A stretch of 64,000 bases of DNA. Origin: Lactarius indigo (lineage: Eukaryota > Basidiomycota > Agaricomycetes > Russulales > Russulaceae). The translations under genes were made by a program, and so were the position numbers. Under the pieces are notes generated by a model. That model made no database searches. It worked only from the letters and a program-made list of their open reading frames with translations, and was not told the DNA's origin. The DNA lies in NCBI GenBank assembly GCA_025766275.1, contig JAFKAC010000002.1, positions 2,852,001 through 2,916,000 of the forward strand, in the 5' to 3' direction. Shown here piece by piece: positions 23,116 through 32,979 of this stretch; the stretch's first letter is position 1; each line of letters starts with the position of its first letter.

Positions 23116-24296
23116 ATGGATTCGATTCAGTCCTTTGTCGGTCACGAAGAAGAGCTCCCTGTTACGAATCGCCACGAGTAAATTTACATGCACCTCATCT
23201 CCTATTTGACTCACCCTTTTACTCTCTCTGTAGTGTATACTCGGCGATTGACCCGAAAGAGGCTTTCGCAAACCAAACATACCGTAGCAAGGTCGTGCTC
23301 ATCACGGGCGCATCTCGTGGAATTGGACAGGAAACTGCTATCACCTACGCAATGGCCGGTGCAAACGTGGCCATCGCGGGGCGTTCGCAAGAGACTCTTG
23401 ATAAGACTGCTGCTGCGATCCATGCGGTGGTTTCGGGCGCTCAGATACTTGCTGTTCCCACTGATGTGCGAGACCCCAAGGCCACAGAGGCAGCAGTACA
23501 AGCCACACTCGAGCGTTTCGGTCGGCTCGATGTCCTCATTGCCAATGCAGGTGCTTTGAGTGACTTCAACCAAAGTACGTAGGTTAATGAAGAAGCATAC
23601 CCTTCTCAGTCCTAACTTTGCGACTGCAGAGTTGGGTGACAAGGACCCTGATCGGTGGTGGAACACATTTGAGGTCAATGTCCGAGGCGTTTACAATACC
23701 GTTCGGTTTGTTTTTGCCGTCTTCTCTTTCCCGAGACTGGGTCCTAATAGCGGTAAAGGGCCTCGCTATCGGCACTTGAGAAGACTAGCGGGCGTATCGT
23801 GGTCATCTCCTCTAATGCTGCGCAGCTCCGCTTCCCACATGCAAGCGACTATGCTACTTCAAAACATGCTATCAATCGCCTGGTTGAATTCATTGCCCTT
23901 GGTGCGTAGGCTTGCTTAACCACTTCAAGTTTCACAAATGTCTCAGGCTCTACTCTTTGAAAGAATATCCCAAGTTGACCGTCTTCGCGTTGCATCCCGG
24001 AGCTATCAGGACGCAGATGGCTGAAGAAGCGGGCGTTGAATTCCCTGATGACCTTCACTTTGACACTCTGCAACTTCCAGCCGCAACAATGCTCTACCTT
24101 ACTTCTGGTCGGGTCGACTGGTTGAACGGAAAGTCAGTGCTATGTGTGCCTGATGATGCTGCAGTTCATGTTCTGACGACTTTGATACGCCAGATTTCTG
24201 GCCGCCACCTGGGATATTTCAGAGGTTGAGAGGGACTGGAAAGAGAAGGTACAAGCGGGGGGTGCTCTTGTTAGCAAGTTGGCCATTCCGATATAG
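23116..24296 (+). CDS. short-chain dehydrogenase/reductase (SDR)
   Basis: Classical SDR oxidoreductase using NAD(P), substrate unknown. It starts MDSIQSFVGHEEELPVTNRH. Across an intron come KVVLITGASRGIGQETAITY (the TGxxxGIG cofactor site) and DVRDP. Then LDVLIANAG (the NAG motif) is followed by an intron, then WWNTFEVNVRGVYNTVR. Two more exons give GRIVVISSNAA (catalytic Ser) and RFPHASDYATSKHAIN (YxxxK). The C-terminal exons hold FALHPGAIRTQMAEEAG and a last exon FLAATWDISEVERDWKEK ending AIPI at 24296. All joins keep frame, and the catalytic S-Y-K set is intact. It is the only intact gene in the rearranged 20-30 kb island, and its own 5' part is duplicated in inverted orientation 1 kb upstream. 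Confidence 0.5.
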
Positions 24297-25104
24297 TTTG
24301 CTACCCCCGTGCTTGTAGGCACAGTATAGGTCGCGCATTGCAAGACATCACAAGATGTTTCTAGAGCGCTCAAGGGTGTGCACGGTATCACTAAGTGGTG
24401 GCTGATGGTCAAACGAAAGATGATGTTTATTTCCGCCTTTCTCTTGTAGCTTGGAGTCTCGTACAGTTCAAACCACTAGCCGTGGCTCCTTTGAAGTCGG
24501 TTTCTGAATCAGATTGGGGTGCTACTGCTGAGGCCAAAGATTGTACAAAGGCCGCTTTTCGCAGGGACGAAGGCGCTTCGAGCTCACCTTAAGTAAATCA
24601 CACCAAAACTATCGCCGCTCACACAACCCACTACAGTTGCCACTTCCGCTTTTGCGGCTGTCTCAAAGATGCCGATGAGCCGGGATATCAACCTCTGCAC
24701 TGCCTACATGGCAAATCTACTAACTCGACGTGACTTCAATTTTCCAGGCCAAAAGTACGGGTAGATAGTTGCATTTCTTTCTCTGTGTTCACTTCGCAGG
24801 TCAGATCGTTGGCCAGTCTTCATAAAAGTACAGGGTAACTAGCTCTTAACATTAAGCAGCCATGGGAAATCTTTACGAGATATGTTATGCACGAGGACAA
24901 TGCACCTCGGAGCTGCGTTGGTTGGGCACAGCCTGTCTTCGTCACTGCCATCGTCGTCACCAAGGGCAATCGGTTCGGGAGTTGTATCGGCTGGGCGCCC
25001 TTGTCGTCATTGTCGTCGACGGGGGTGCACGCAACTTGACAGTAATGATAGTCGCAACACGAGGCCAACGGCATAGGTGGTCAGTTGGCAGGCAACTACA
25101 GCAG
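24297..25104. other. intergenic, no supported gene
   Basis: About 800 bases after the SDR gene. Short ORFs only; nothing recognised. A faint resemblance to more of the SPP2 gene may exist near 25000, but I could not establish it. Confidence 0.5.
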
Positions 25105-25620
25105 TTGACAGCCATATCCTCAGCAGTGTACAAGCGTGCGCGCTTGTGAAACTGTAGGACTTCCACTTGCGGCCCAGAGTTGGTGGTGTCCAGGGTTCCA
25201 AATCCTCCAACGCTTCCATTGGTGCCAGTACCCGCCTGACTAGCAGGAGGACGCACACCTGCCCATTGATGCCTGCCTGCAGTCTCCTGGAAAGCTCTCA
25301 CCAATCCCGGTTTTTGAGAGCGGGTATGACGAGCGGTCCTTGAGGCTCCGGTCGAGGAGGGGGTTTGTGATTATTTGCAGCGGCCATGGTTAGCTTCGGG
25401 CCCCTGCACCCTGCGAGACTATTGTAACGCACCGCTTCATGCTGAACTGGTCAAAGCTAGTTACAAGTTCATCTGTAAGTCTATTCCCCATCTTCATTGC
25501 TTGGTTCTGTGCCACGGGGGCCTTCCTTTTGGGTGAGTTGCCTGCAAGTGGACTTCCCGATGTGCTATTGCCGGCACTGTGGTCATTGGTGAGATTGTGT
25601 GGCAAATTTGGAATGTCTCG
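25105..25620 (-). pseudogene. fragment copy of the SPP2 splicing-factor gene
   Basis: Diverged partial copy of the N-terminal coding part of the intact SPP2 gene at 34954-36330, same strand, about 10 kb away. Reading down from about 25605, LTNDHSAGNSTSGSPLAGNS matches LINDHSASNSTPGSPLAGNS, TDELVTSFDQFSMKRCVT matches TDELVTGFDRFGVQRCVT, and nucleotides GGTTTTTGAGAGCGGG, ATGACGAGCGGTCCTTGAGGCTCCGG and ACTTGCGGCCCAGAGTT are shared. Several indels change the frame. The G-patch part is absent. The parent has no intron here, so a retrocopy cannot be told from a DNA duplication. Confidence 0.5.
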
Positions 25621-25702
25621 TCAAGTATACCCATCATATCGCTCTCCATGTGACAAAATGAGGCATCAACCGAACACCACGACTGCAATGATGAGTACGC
25701 AC

Positions 25703-26212
25703 AATATCCAAGTGAAGCCTTTGTATAACTCATGGTCTATCGCTTCAAGGCCCTTCCTGCTGAGAACCATTTTGGAGAAACCTGGTACGAAGTGTGCACT
25801 GAGGAACCATGGGCTGCCGGTGAATTTGAAATAGTCAAGCCAGGTCGATCTGTAGTGTGTAGTTGTCGTGCACCGAGAGGCCGTAGCTTGGGTTGAGCAT
25901 CGTATGCTAGAGGAAGAAGAATCACTCGCGCGAGACGCTGCCATAGTTGAGCATGTCCTCGTCCTCGAACTAGACCGTGAACCGCTTGCTGTGGTCATCC
26001 GGCCAGAGACACATGTTTGCCACAAAGCTGTCCTCAAAAACCCACTCGCAGTGCACGCGCATGTCGCACTTGGCGTCAGTAATCAAGCACACCGCCGGCT
26101 GGAAGTAGATGATCTTCCACCAGTAGTCACGCGTCCGCGTCGACCATCGACGGCAACCGCGGGTCGTCCCACGTGGTCGTGCGCGCAATGCGACTCAAAA
26201 CGTAGGTGTGCC
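25703..26212 (-). pseudogene. relic of an Rsp5-like HECT E3 ubiquitin ligase
   Basis: Reading the minus strand from 26212, fragments follow the order of an Rsp5/NEDD4 ligase: TTTWDDPRLPS (end of a WW domain), then IYFQPAVCLITDAKCDMRV and VFEDSF. These lead to FEDEDMLNYGSVSRE, close to the HECT FEGEDGLDYGGVSREFFF region, then LNPSYGL, HDNYTLQI, DYFKFTG, FVPGFSKMVL and LEAIDHELYKGFTWIL. Stop codons and several frame changes separate these pieces, and the catalytic C-lobe is missing. The order of fragments makes the family call strong. No parent copy lies in this window. Confidence 0.5.
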
Positions 26213-26427
26213 GCGTCAACGTTGTGCACATTTCCGAACCCTATGGCAGCGGACCTAGTGCAGTGCGATTCGCGAGCGCAGTTGTCACGGCCACCAAGGC
26301 AAAGCAGCCAGCCTCTCCATAGGACAAAAAGAACGGTGGGTTTGGACGGATTCTGGCCCGCGCTGGGAGGAATGGGCGTGAGGTTTGACAGACGTGCAAG
26401 AAATAAAAGGAATGAGATGATGGTAGA
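26213..26427. other. short spacer between HECT relic and repeat A copy 2
   Basis: About 215 bases with no independent coding signal. A plus-strand open frame crossing it (25868-26563) is antisense to the HECT relic and is not supported. Confidence 0.5.
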
Positions 26428-27290
26428 CGCGCTAAACTGCCTGCGGCTACGGGTCAGGTCACGAGGGATCTCGTCTGGTGAACGAGAACGTGGTTTCGGC
26501 GTCACCGTGAAATCGATTTCGCACGACTACGACTCGAATCTACCGGTCGTTGCTGTGAAATAGCTTAACAACTCGATATGTCCGCATCCTCCGAGACAAC
26601 CAGCAGCGTTGTGAAGTAAGTACCTTTCTTGCCGGACAGCCCAGCATCTTCCTTGATCTGATCTTTCTGGTGCCCAGCAGTTCCGCCACAGTCCCACCTG
26701 TGCCCTCGTCGTACGTCTGGCGTATTTCACTTCATCTGCCTCATATAGTGCTCAAACACAACCCAGGGTGGACACATCATCTCCTGAACAGTGCGTCGAC
26801 AACAGCGACTTCACCTACTACCCAAACTAACGTACTCCAGGCCTTCCCCTTTTCGCCCGAAAGGCCCCGCTTCCAGGCCCGCTGCGGGAAGACCCCAAGG
26901 AAAATGAACGTGCGTGCTCGGTGGCCACATCGTACGTATTCGTCCATCTGTTGTCGATTTCTGCTGCCAACCAGAACCAAGTATAATAGTGTTTCAAACG
27001 ACCCCACTGCCTTTCTGACAGTATCTACCCGAATGAGCCTGTGTATTAGCGTTGAAGATCTTTGTACCACCTGGAGTCGAAATATATGATTGGTGCCTTT
27101 TTCTGGGCCCAACTCGACAGGCAGAGCAGGTGATGTCGACTGAGGGTGGTGTGGTGGTGAAGTAAATATATACAGTTGTGGTTAAGTCAGTTAGGCGTCG
27201 AAGGCATTGATCGAAGGTAAAGTGAAACTACTGTACTGTAAAAATGTCGAGACCGAACGACTTGTTGTTTGAAGCTCGTGCAGGATCGGT
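26428..27290. repeat. direct repeat A, copy 2
   Basis: Related to 20282-21270 with many substitutions and small indels. In this copy a plus-strand frame from 26670 to 27089 stays open (139 codons) and includes SSYVWRISLHLPHI, TQTNVLQAF and RTYSSICCRFLLPTRTK, the last read through where copy 1 has a stop. MSASSETTSSVVK at 26578 followed by a GTAAGT donor could be a first exon. No domain is recognised. The length and the shared ATG plus donor make a duplicated small gene possible, but this is not established. Confidence 0.5.
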
Positions 27291-27714
27291 CTACTCACAC
27301 GTATACAGTACGTTCTCTATCTCGTCGCTGGGTGATCGATCGGCCGTTGGAAGTAGAGCCACGTATATCTAGGCAGCCATAGTCACAGATGAAACAAATA
27401 CGCTGGCTGCCCGGCTGATTTGGGCTTTGCGTACGAACGACGGCATGATGTGTCTTATGTAATGTCACACTTCGAAAGAATCCGAACTAATAATAACTAC
27501 GGTAAATTCTATGCAGCCCAACTCACTCACTCTATCACTCAGCCATCCACGTATCACTATGCATGCAGAGCGACGACGTCGTTGGCGAACGGATAACCAA
27601 TGTATCTAGCTGCAGACTCCGTAGTGTAGAACGTATCACAGTTATAGCGCGTCGGAGTGTGTCCTTCCTTCAGGCGCAAAGAAAGATCCGGCTGCGATGT
27701 GATCTGAAAATGGC
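27291..27714. other. intergenic
   Basis: About 420 bases between repeat A copy 2 and the Old Yellow Enzyme relic. I see no recognised genes. Confidence 0.5.
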
Positions 27715-28530
27715 CTAATTGCCGAAAACACGACTTACGTTTGAAATGAAGTAGCGGCCAAATGCGACCAAACCTTCGTACTTCTCCACTATGTTGATTG
27801 CAGCGTCATCATCCATGCCACCTCGCAAGGTAAGCACGATCACCCCACATTTTCCACGATGCTTCGTTCGATTGCGCCCGGTTTTCATCCGTCCATTCAT
27901 TTGACACATTTGACACCGTCTGAAAAACTGGTCTAGGATGCGGCCATTAGCTGCATGGGCCTCCACGCCGCCGAAGCCTGCCTCGATGGCGTTGCTTGCT
28001 GCCTTCGAGTACAGTTAAGCTTATTCTTTGATCTCCGTAGTCGTAAGTTCGTGGAACAACGCCGGAATGTGGCTCGCCGCCACCGAGGTGCACTGGGGGC
28101 AACGAGATCAAACCCACCTCCCTGCCTGAGGATGGTAGGGTCGATAGTACGTCCAAGGGCCCACAGTTGGAGGAAGATGTAAGAACCATTGGCGTGGACA
28201 GCATCAGTAATCTTTGTGCGATAAATCCAGTGCACAGTAATCATCGCGGAACGTGGGGAAACTCAAACCGTTTTCCATCCAGTGATTTGCACGTCGTTCC
28301 AGATACCTGGTACGTTCGCATATCCGGCTGCTTGAGTGATGAAAGTAGCCTCCAATATTATGAGCGTTCCCGGTACGCTCGAACGTTGCGCGCAGTATGT
28401 CTTGGCGAGTTTACCGTGGACGTGGTCCTTGTTCGCACGGAGGCATGTCAAAGGAACCATCACGATGCGGTGCTGAGTAGTCCCGACGTGGTGCGGCTGG
28501 AAAAGAGCAGAGGCAGAAGAGGAGATGACT
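27715..28530 (-). pseudogene. Old Yellow Enzyme (NADPH dehydrogenase) pseudogene
   Basis: FMN-dependent ene-reductase remnant. From about 28530 downward: LFQPHHVGTTQHRIVMVPLT, CAQRSSVPGTLIILEATFIT, then AGYANVPGIWNDVQITGWKT. After a normal intron come ITDAVHANGSYIFLQLWALG, TILRQGGGFDLVAPSA and, in another frame, LGGGE. Then NAIEAGFGGVEAHAANGRIL and, in a further block, KYEGLVAFGRYFISN. Between TEIKE and LYSKAASNAIEAG two in-frame TAA codons (28015-28017 and 28021-28023, minus strand) replace the expected Tyr and Gln of EYVQLY, and the frame also changes before LGGGE. The C-terminal part is mostly gone. The gene is dead but recent enough that most motifs are legible. Confidence 0.5.
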
Positions 28531-29653
28531 GAAGCGATGATGAGGTTTTTGTGAGAGGGGTTGTAGCGGTGGTAAGACGATGTGTTGTTGATCGAAGGAC
28601 TTCTAGGAAAGCATGTAATAGAACGATGCCGTTCTTCGCATTGACACTCGGTTGCAATCACCATGTTACAGCAGCCGAGTGGGTCGCTCCTGCCTAAGCC
28701 CGATGGTTTGTAAGCATCCCCCACCCCCTGATTCGATTGGTAAGCGACTAACTGGGACACTGTAACAAGTGGATCATATCAGTCCGGCTCATCCGTCATA
28801 CGGTGTCAACTGTGTCGACGCAAACATTGCTTGCTTTCTCGAGCTGACTATCAAGGCGATAACCTCGGAGAGCAACCCGCTGATCCCCTGCCAGACTGTG
28901 CGAACTTGGTTGACGGAGACGATGATGTGAGAAGCACTTTGATAAATTTCGCGTGTAGGTAAACGACACCAGTAGGCCGCAGAGGACCCATCAGTGGCGA
29001 AGATACAGTCAGTGGTACAGTCGGAATATCACGACGACAATTTCGAATTGTGATACTAACACAACTTAAAATCGTCATCATGGCGAAGCATGATTTTGAA
29101 CAAGGAGCTTACCGTATATGTCAGTGAGGCAACTCCGGTGGGACAATGATAGGATCTTAAGTTTACACTGGCAAGAGGAGTAAACTCGTGTGGCGTTGAC
29201 AGACTCGATGTGCGCCGAAGGTTGTTGATACGCGACCGTAGTCACTGGCGCCACCTGATGAGACGATCCCGATTCGATGCCAGCCCCGCCTGTGGGTCTC
29301 CTTGAACGTTATTGATGAGCGTCTTTCTGTATACAGGAGGTGTAGAAAGCCCGCTGGCGGTTGAGGGAATGAAAGAGGAGAGAGGGCGTTAAAGAATAAC
29401 TCCATTTGCCAACTGACTTCGCAGAAATATACCCTAAGTGATCCAGGCCCGCGCAAGAGGGCATTGTTTAGGAAAGATGGCAAGAATGATTGATTATTCG
29501 TAGCAGCCCGCTATCTCTTCACCAAGCCATCGATATCATCGGAACAAAAAAGTATGTTTGGCAGTGTTGGAAGTACGGCCCAACCAGGCAAGCGGAGGAC
29601 GGTACACACGCACGAAAAGGAAATATGTAGGGGGCCTGATGGTTTCGATAGAT
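28531..29653. other. intergenic, no supported gene
   Basis: About 1.1 kb. Minus-strand frames at 28851-29081 and 29163-29483 have no recognisable domain. I see nothing supported. Confidence 0.5.
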
Positions 29654-30050
29654 CTACCCGTTTAGTATGCTGTCAAGACCGGGTGCTGGGGGAGCTGTGT
29701 ATTTTTCTCTGTTGAAAGCCATGGCACTGTCGGAGATCGGCGTGTCGAAGGAAACTGAGACTAGTGGAAGACTGTTCGGGATAGCCGCGTTAGTGCTCGT
29801 TTCCGTCGTAACTTGCCCAGCGCATGGGACTGTGGTACCCGTGCGTGCCTTGAGCTGGCTAAACGCGACAACATCTTCTTGTCCGTCGAGCGTCTCGCGA
29901 AGGTGATTTCGTGAGTTCAGGCTAGGATTAGGTGTCAAGAATCAGGAAGATCGCAAAGAAATGACGAACAAGAACGCACAGAGATAGGGTCGGTTCATGA
30001 TGAAGAAGGGTGGCACGTATAGGAGCGCATTTGGATACTTGGCGAGCTTC
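29654..30050 (-). pseudogene. DUF6534-like membrane protein fragment
   Basis: The stretch AKYPNALLYVPPFFIMNRPY (about 30045-29986) followed, across a possible intron, by LNSRNHLRETLDGQEDVVAF resembles the end of the last transmembrane helix and the LNSRxxLR segment that closes the conserved region of agaricomycete DUF6534 proteins. The tail runs to a stop at 29654. Upstream (to about 30250) the frame changes and stop codons interrupt any continuation, and the remaining helices were not found. It is probably a remnant, but an intact gene with poorly resolved introns cannot be ruled out. Confidence 0.5.
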
Positions 30051-31300
30051 GTTCAGGGACTCGGTCACTATTCGACAAGAGGACACGGGAAATGGAAATA
30101 AAATCATTCCGAAAGTAATAAGGACATCGCAGAGGACGTTGCAAGAGGATGCGGCAGTACAAAATTCCTGGTATGGACGGCAACTAGAGACCGTAGCCCA
30201 GATCATGATACGAGGGGCAAACGCGCCCGAAAGCGATTTCCCGGCTCGTGAGTGTGTTTCGGCCTATATGCCAAACCTGTGAGCAACAAGGAAAAGATTA
30301 TGCACAACTACGGCTGACGCTTTTGCATCGAACACTGAAGACGAGGACAACACCTTAGCATCCACAACCAAAGAAACAGAAGGGGGAGACATACCAATCC
30401 CAATACCTTACAAAAGTCAGTTAAAAATAAGGCAAAAGTCTCGAAGCATACCACTGCGGAGGAACTCACCGAATGCTGTCAGTGAGATGGTGGACTGCTC
30501 ATGTCAGTGGGTGCCAGCTCCGAACGATCTCGTATACGTTCGATCGCTGCTAGCAGGTACGGGGAACCCCTGTTCACTGGACTAAAATAAGTCCCACACA
30601 AATGAAAAACACCAGTAAACCCACGAAGATAGATCCTATATGCATAGAAGCTACGTCCTTTTCAGTAACAGTTGCTTCATGCCAGTGAGCTCCCCATGAA
30701 AGCGCACTGTTGCACGGTTACTTCAAGAATAACTGGTTACGCATGCATAAGCATTACGAAGAACAATCACGACGGACGAGCGTACAGCCAGATAGAGCTA
30801 TCGCCTTCAGAGAGATTTTTGTTTTTGTAAGTTCGAGGACAAGTGTGCGTCACGACACAGATACACGGGAAGACTCCTGGAAATGCCTTAAGAACCTCAA
30901 ATACATACGGGAATCGGAGACGCGAAACCCACGTTGGTAGAGTCAACGAGCCTAGTCGAGAGCTGTAACCTCCTGACCGTTTTGGATTATGATGCGTGAC
31001 GTGACACGTGACCATTGAAGGGGCAGAAATAGGAAGGACTTGTATTATCGAGTCTCGCAACTGCGCTGGTCGCTTCGCCTGTCGCCTGTCGCCCTTGTTT
31101 TTACCTTTTTACCCCAACCCAGACGTCTCTTGCCAGCCAAAACAACAAGCTTTCACCCTTCCGGCAGTTACCGCCTCATGGATGTCGCTCTCTTGCCCAT
31201 CATCCCAATCCCCACTCGCTCTTCCTCTTTACCCATCCCCATCCCCGCCAATCCTGTTTGTGAAAGTCCATGTCGTCCCTCCCCCCATGGCTCAGCTGTC
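30051..31300. other. intergenic region and kinase 5' leader
   Basis: About 1.25 kb. The right-hand 200 bases are C/T-rich and are probably promoter and leader of the kinase gene. An in-frame ATG at 31178 could extend that protein. No other gene is recognised. Confidence 0.5.
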
Positions 31301-32688
31301 ATGGTCCTCACAGACTCTGCCACCCCTCCTTCCTCTCCCCGCAAAACCCTCCTCGGGCCCGAGCTGACCATTGAACCCCAAGCGCCCTATTCCACCAGTG
31401 CATCCTCCGACCACTCCCCTGACCCGTCTCCTCCTCACTCTCCTCCTCACTCCCCACCCCATTCACTATCAGAATCTTCCCCAGATCATGATATGGATCG
31501 TGACTGCGCGCCTCCTCAACCCGCCAACCCTCCTGTGAGACTCCTCGATGACGAAGAAGAACATGTTCATCGCTCCCTTCGCCTTCAGGACTTCGAGGTC
31601 AGGGGTACCTTAGGTATGTAAACAGTGCCCCTCTCATCGCTATCTTCTCACTCAATCCGGCGTTCCCTAGGCACTGGTACCTTTGGCCGTGTTCTTCTCG
31701 TCAAATACCGTCCCGCGGTCTCTACCCAGACCAATTCCGTCAAATTTTTTGCAATGAAGGTGCTTCAAAAAACCGAGGTAATTCGCCTCCGTCAAGTTGA
31801 ACACGTCAAGGCAGAACGACGCATCCTTTCCCGTGTGCGACATCCTTTCATTGTCGACTTGTATGCGACTTTTCAAGACAGCATGAATATATACATGCTC
31901 CTTTCCTACGTTCCCGGTGGGGAGCTTTTTACCCATCTTCGCCGTGCCGGACGCTTCAGCCCTGATGTCACCCGTTTCTACCTTGCGACCATCGTCCTTG
32001 CTCTAAAGTACCTACATTCATTCAATATTATCTATCGCGATCTCAAACCGGAAAATCTCCTTCTTGATAATCGTGGTTACCTCCGCCTTACCGATTTTGG
32101 CTTTGCTAAAGTGGTCGATGACCGTACTTGGACGTTATGCGGTACCCCGGAATACCTAGCCCCCGAAATCATCCAGTCTGATGGCCACGGGAAGCCCGCG
32201 GACTGGTGGGCTTGTGGGATCCTTGCTTATGAGATGATGGTTGGCCATCCACCATTCTTTGACGAGACCGCGTATGGTATCTACGACCGTATTCTAAAGG
32301 GGAAAATCCAATGGCCCAGGGACATGGACCCCCTCTCACGCAATCTCATCCGTGGATTCTTGCACCCAGATCGCACCCAACGTCTAGGAAATCTCCTCGC
32401 TGGTGCAGACGATGTTCTCGAGCATCCCTGGTTCCGAGGCGTGGATTGGGGTGCGCTAGAACGGCGCGAGATCAGAGTGAGTCTATTCCCCTATCTGTCT
32501 CGTTCTCATTTTCGAGTGCTAATTATTATTAGGCACCCATCATACCGCATGTGACATCCTATGATGACACACGTCACTTTACTCGGCTTCCTCTACCTCC
32601 TCCAGATCAGATTCCAGGCCTCATCCAGGAAGAGAATACCCTCCAGCACCGCTTTGACGTTGTCGGATTTCAGTTCAGCGAATTTTAA
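31301..32688 (+). CDS. AGC-family protein kinase, PKA catalytic subunit-like
   Basis: Serine/threonine kinase of the cAMP-dependent type. A low-complexity N-terminal extension rich in Pro and Ser (PHSPPHSPPHS near residue 45) precedes LRLQDFEVRGTLG. An intron splits the glycine loop, which completes as GTGTFGRV. Then come the ATP-anchoring Lys in AMKVLQK, VKAERRILSRVRHPFIVDLY, and YVPGGELFTHLRRAGRF. The catalytic loop is YRDLKPENLLLD, with DFGFAK and the activation loop TWTLCGTPEYLAPEII, whose Thr is the PDK1-type site. HPWFRGVDWGALERREI follows, and the last exon ends in FQFSEF, a hydrophobic motif close to the PKA FTEF ending. All core residues are present. The start could be 31178. Confidence 0.5.
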
Positions 32689-32979
32689 TCTCTATCGTTA
32701 TCACCTGTTGAACTACATACCTTTTTTTCTAAACTATTAGTAGTTACCCCCTCACACTCATTTCTCGCTTTACCCCTGTAGTCAGTACGCAGCCACGCAG
32801 TCCATCCGGTAAAAGTTTTTGACTAATCGTCGCACACTTCTGGAGCTGTATCATTTCGTTCTCTCTCCTACATAGTACCCGATCGGTGCTGTACCTGCGC
32901 GTCCGTTCGAGTGTAGCCCTTTAGTTCACCTTGTATCTTATTATCAACTCGGCCCGGTCCATCTCTCACTTGTCTTGGA

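Noticed and set aside
25868..26563. 231-codon plus-strand frame
   Set aside because: It is antisense to the HECT relic, whose fragments in the minus strand match a known family in order.
20282..30050. Intact transposon or LTR element in the island
   Set aside because: No transposase, reverse transcriptase, integrase or helicase motifs and no paired terminal repeats were found in any frame.
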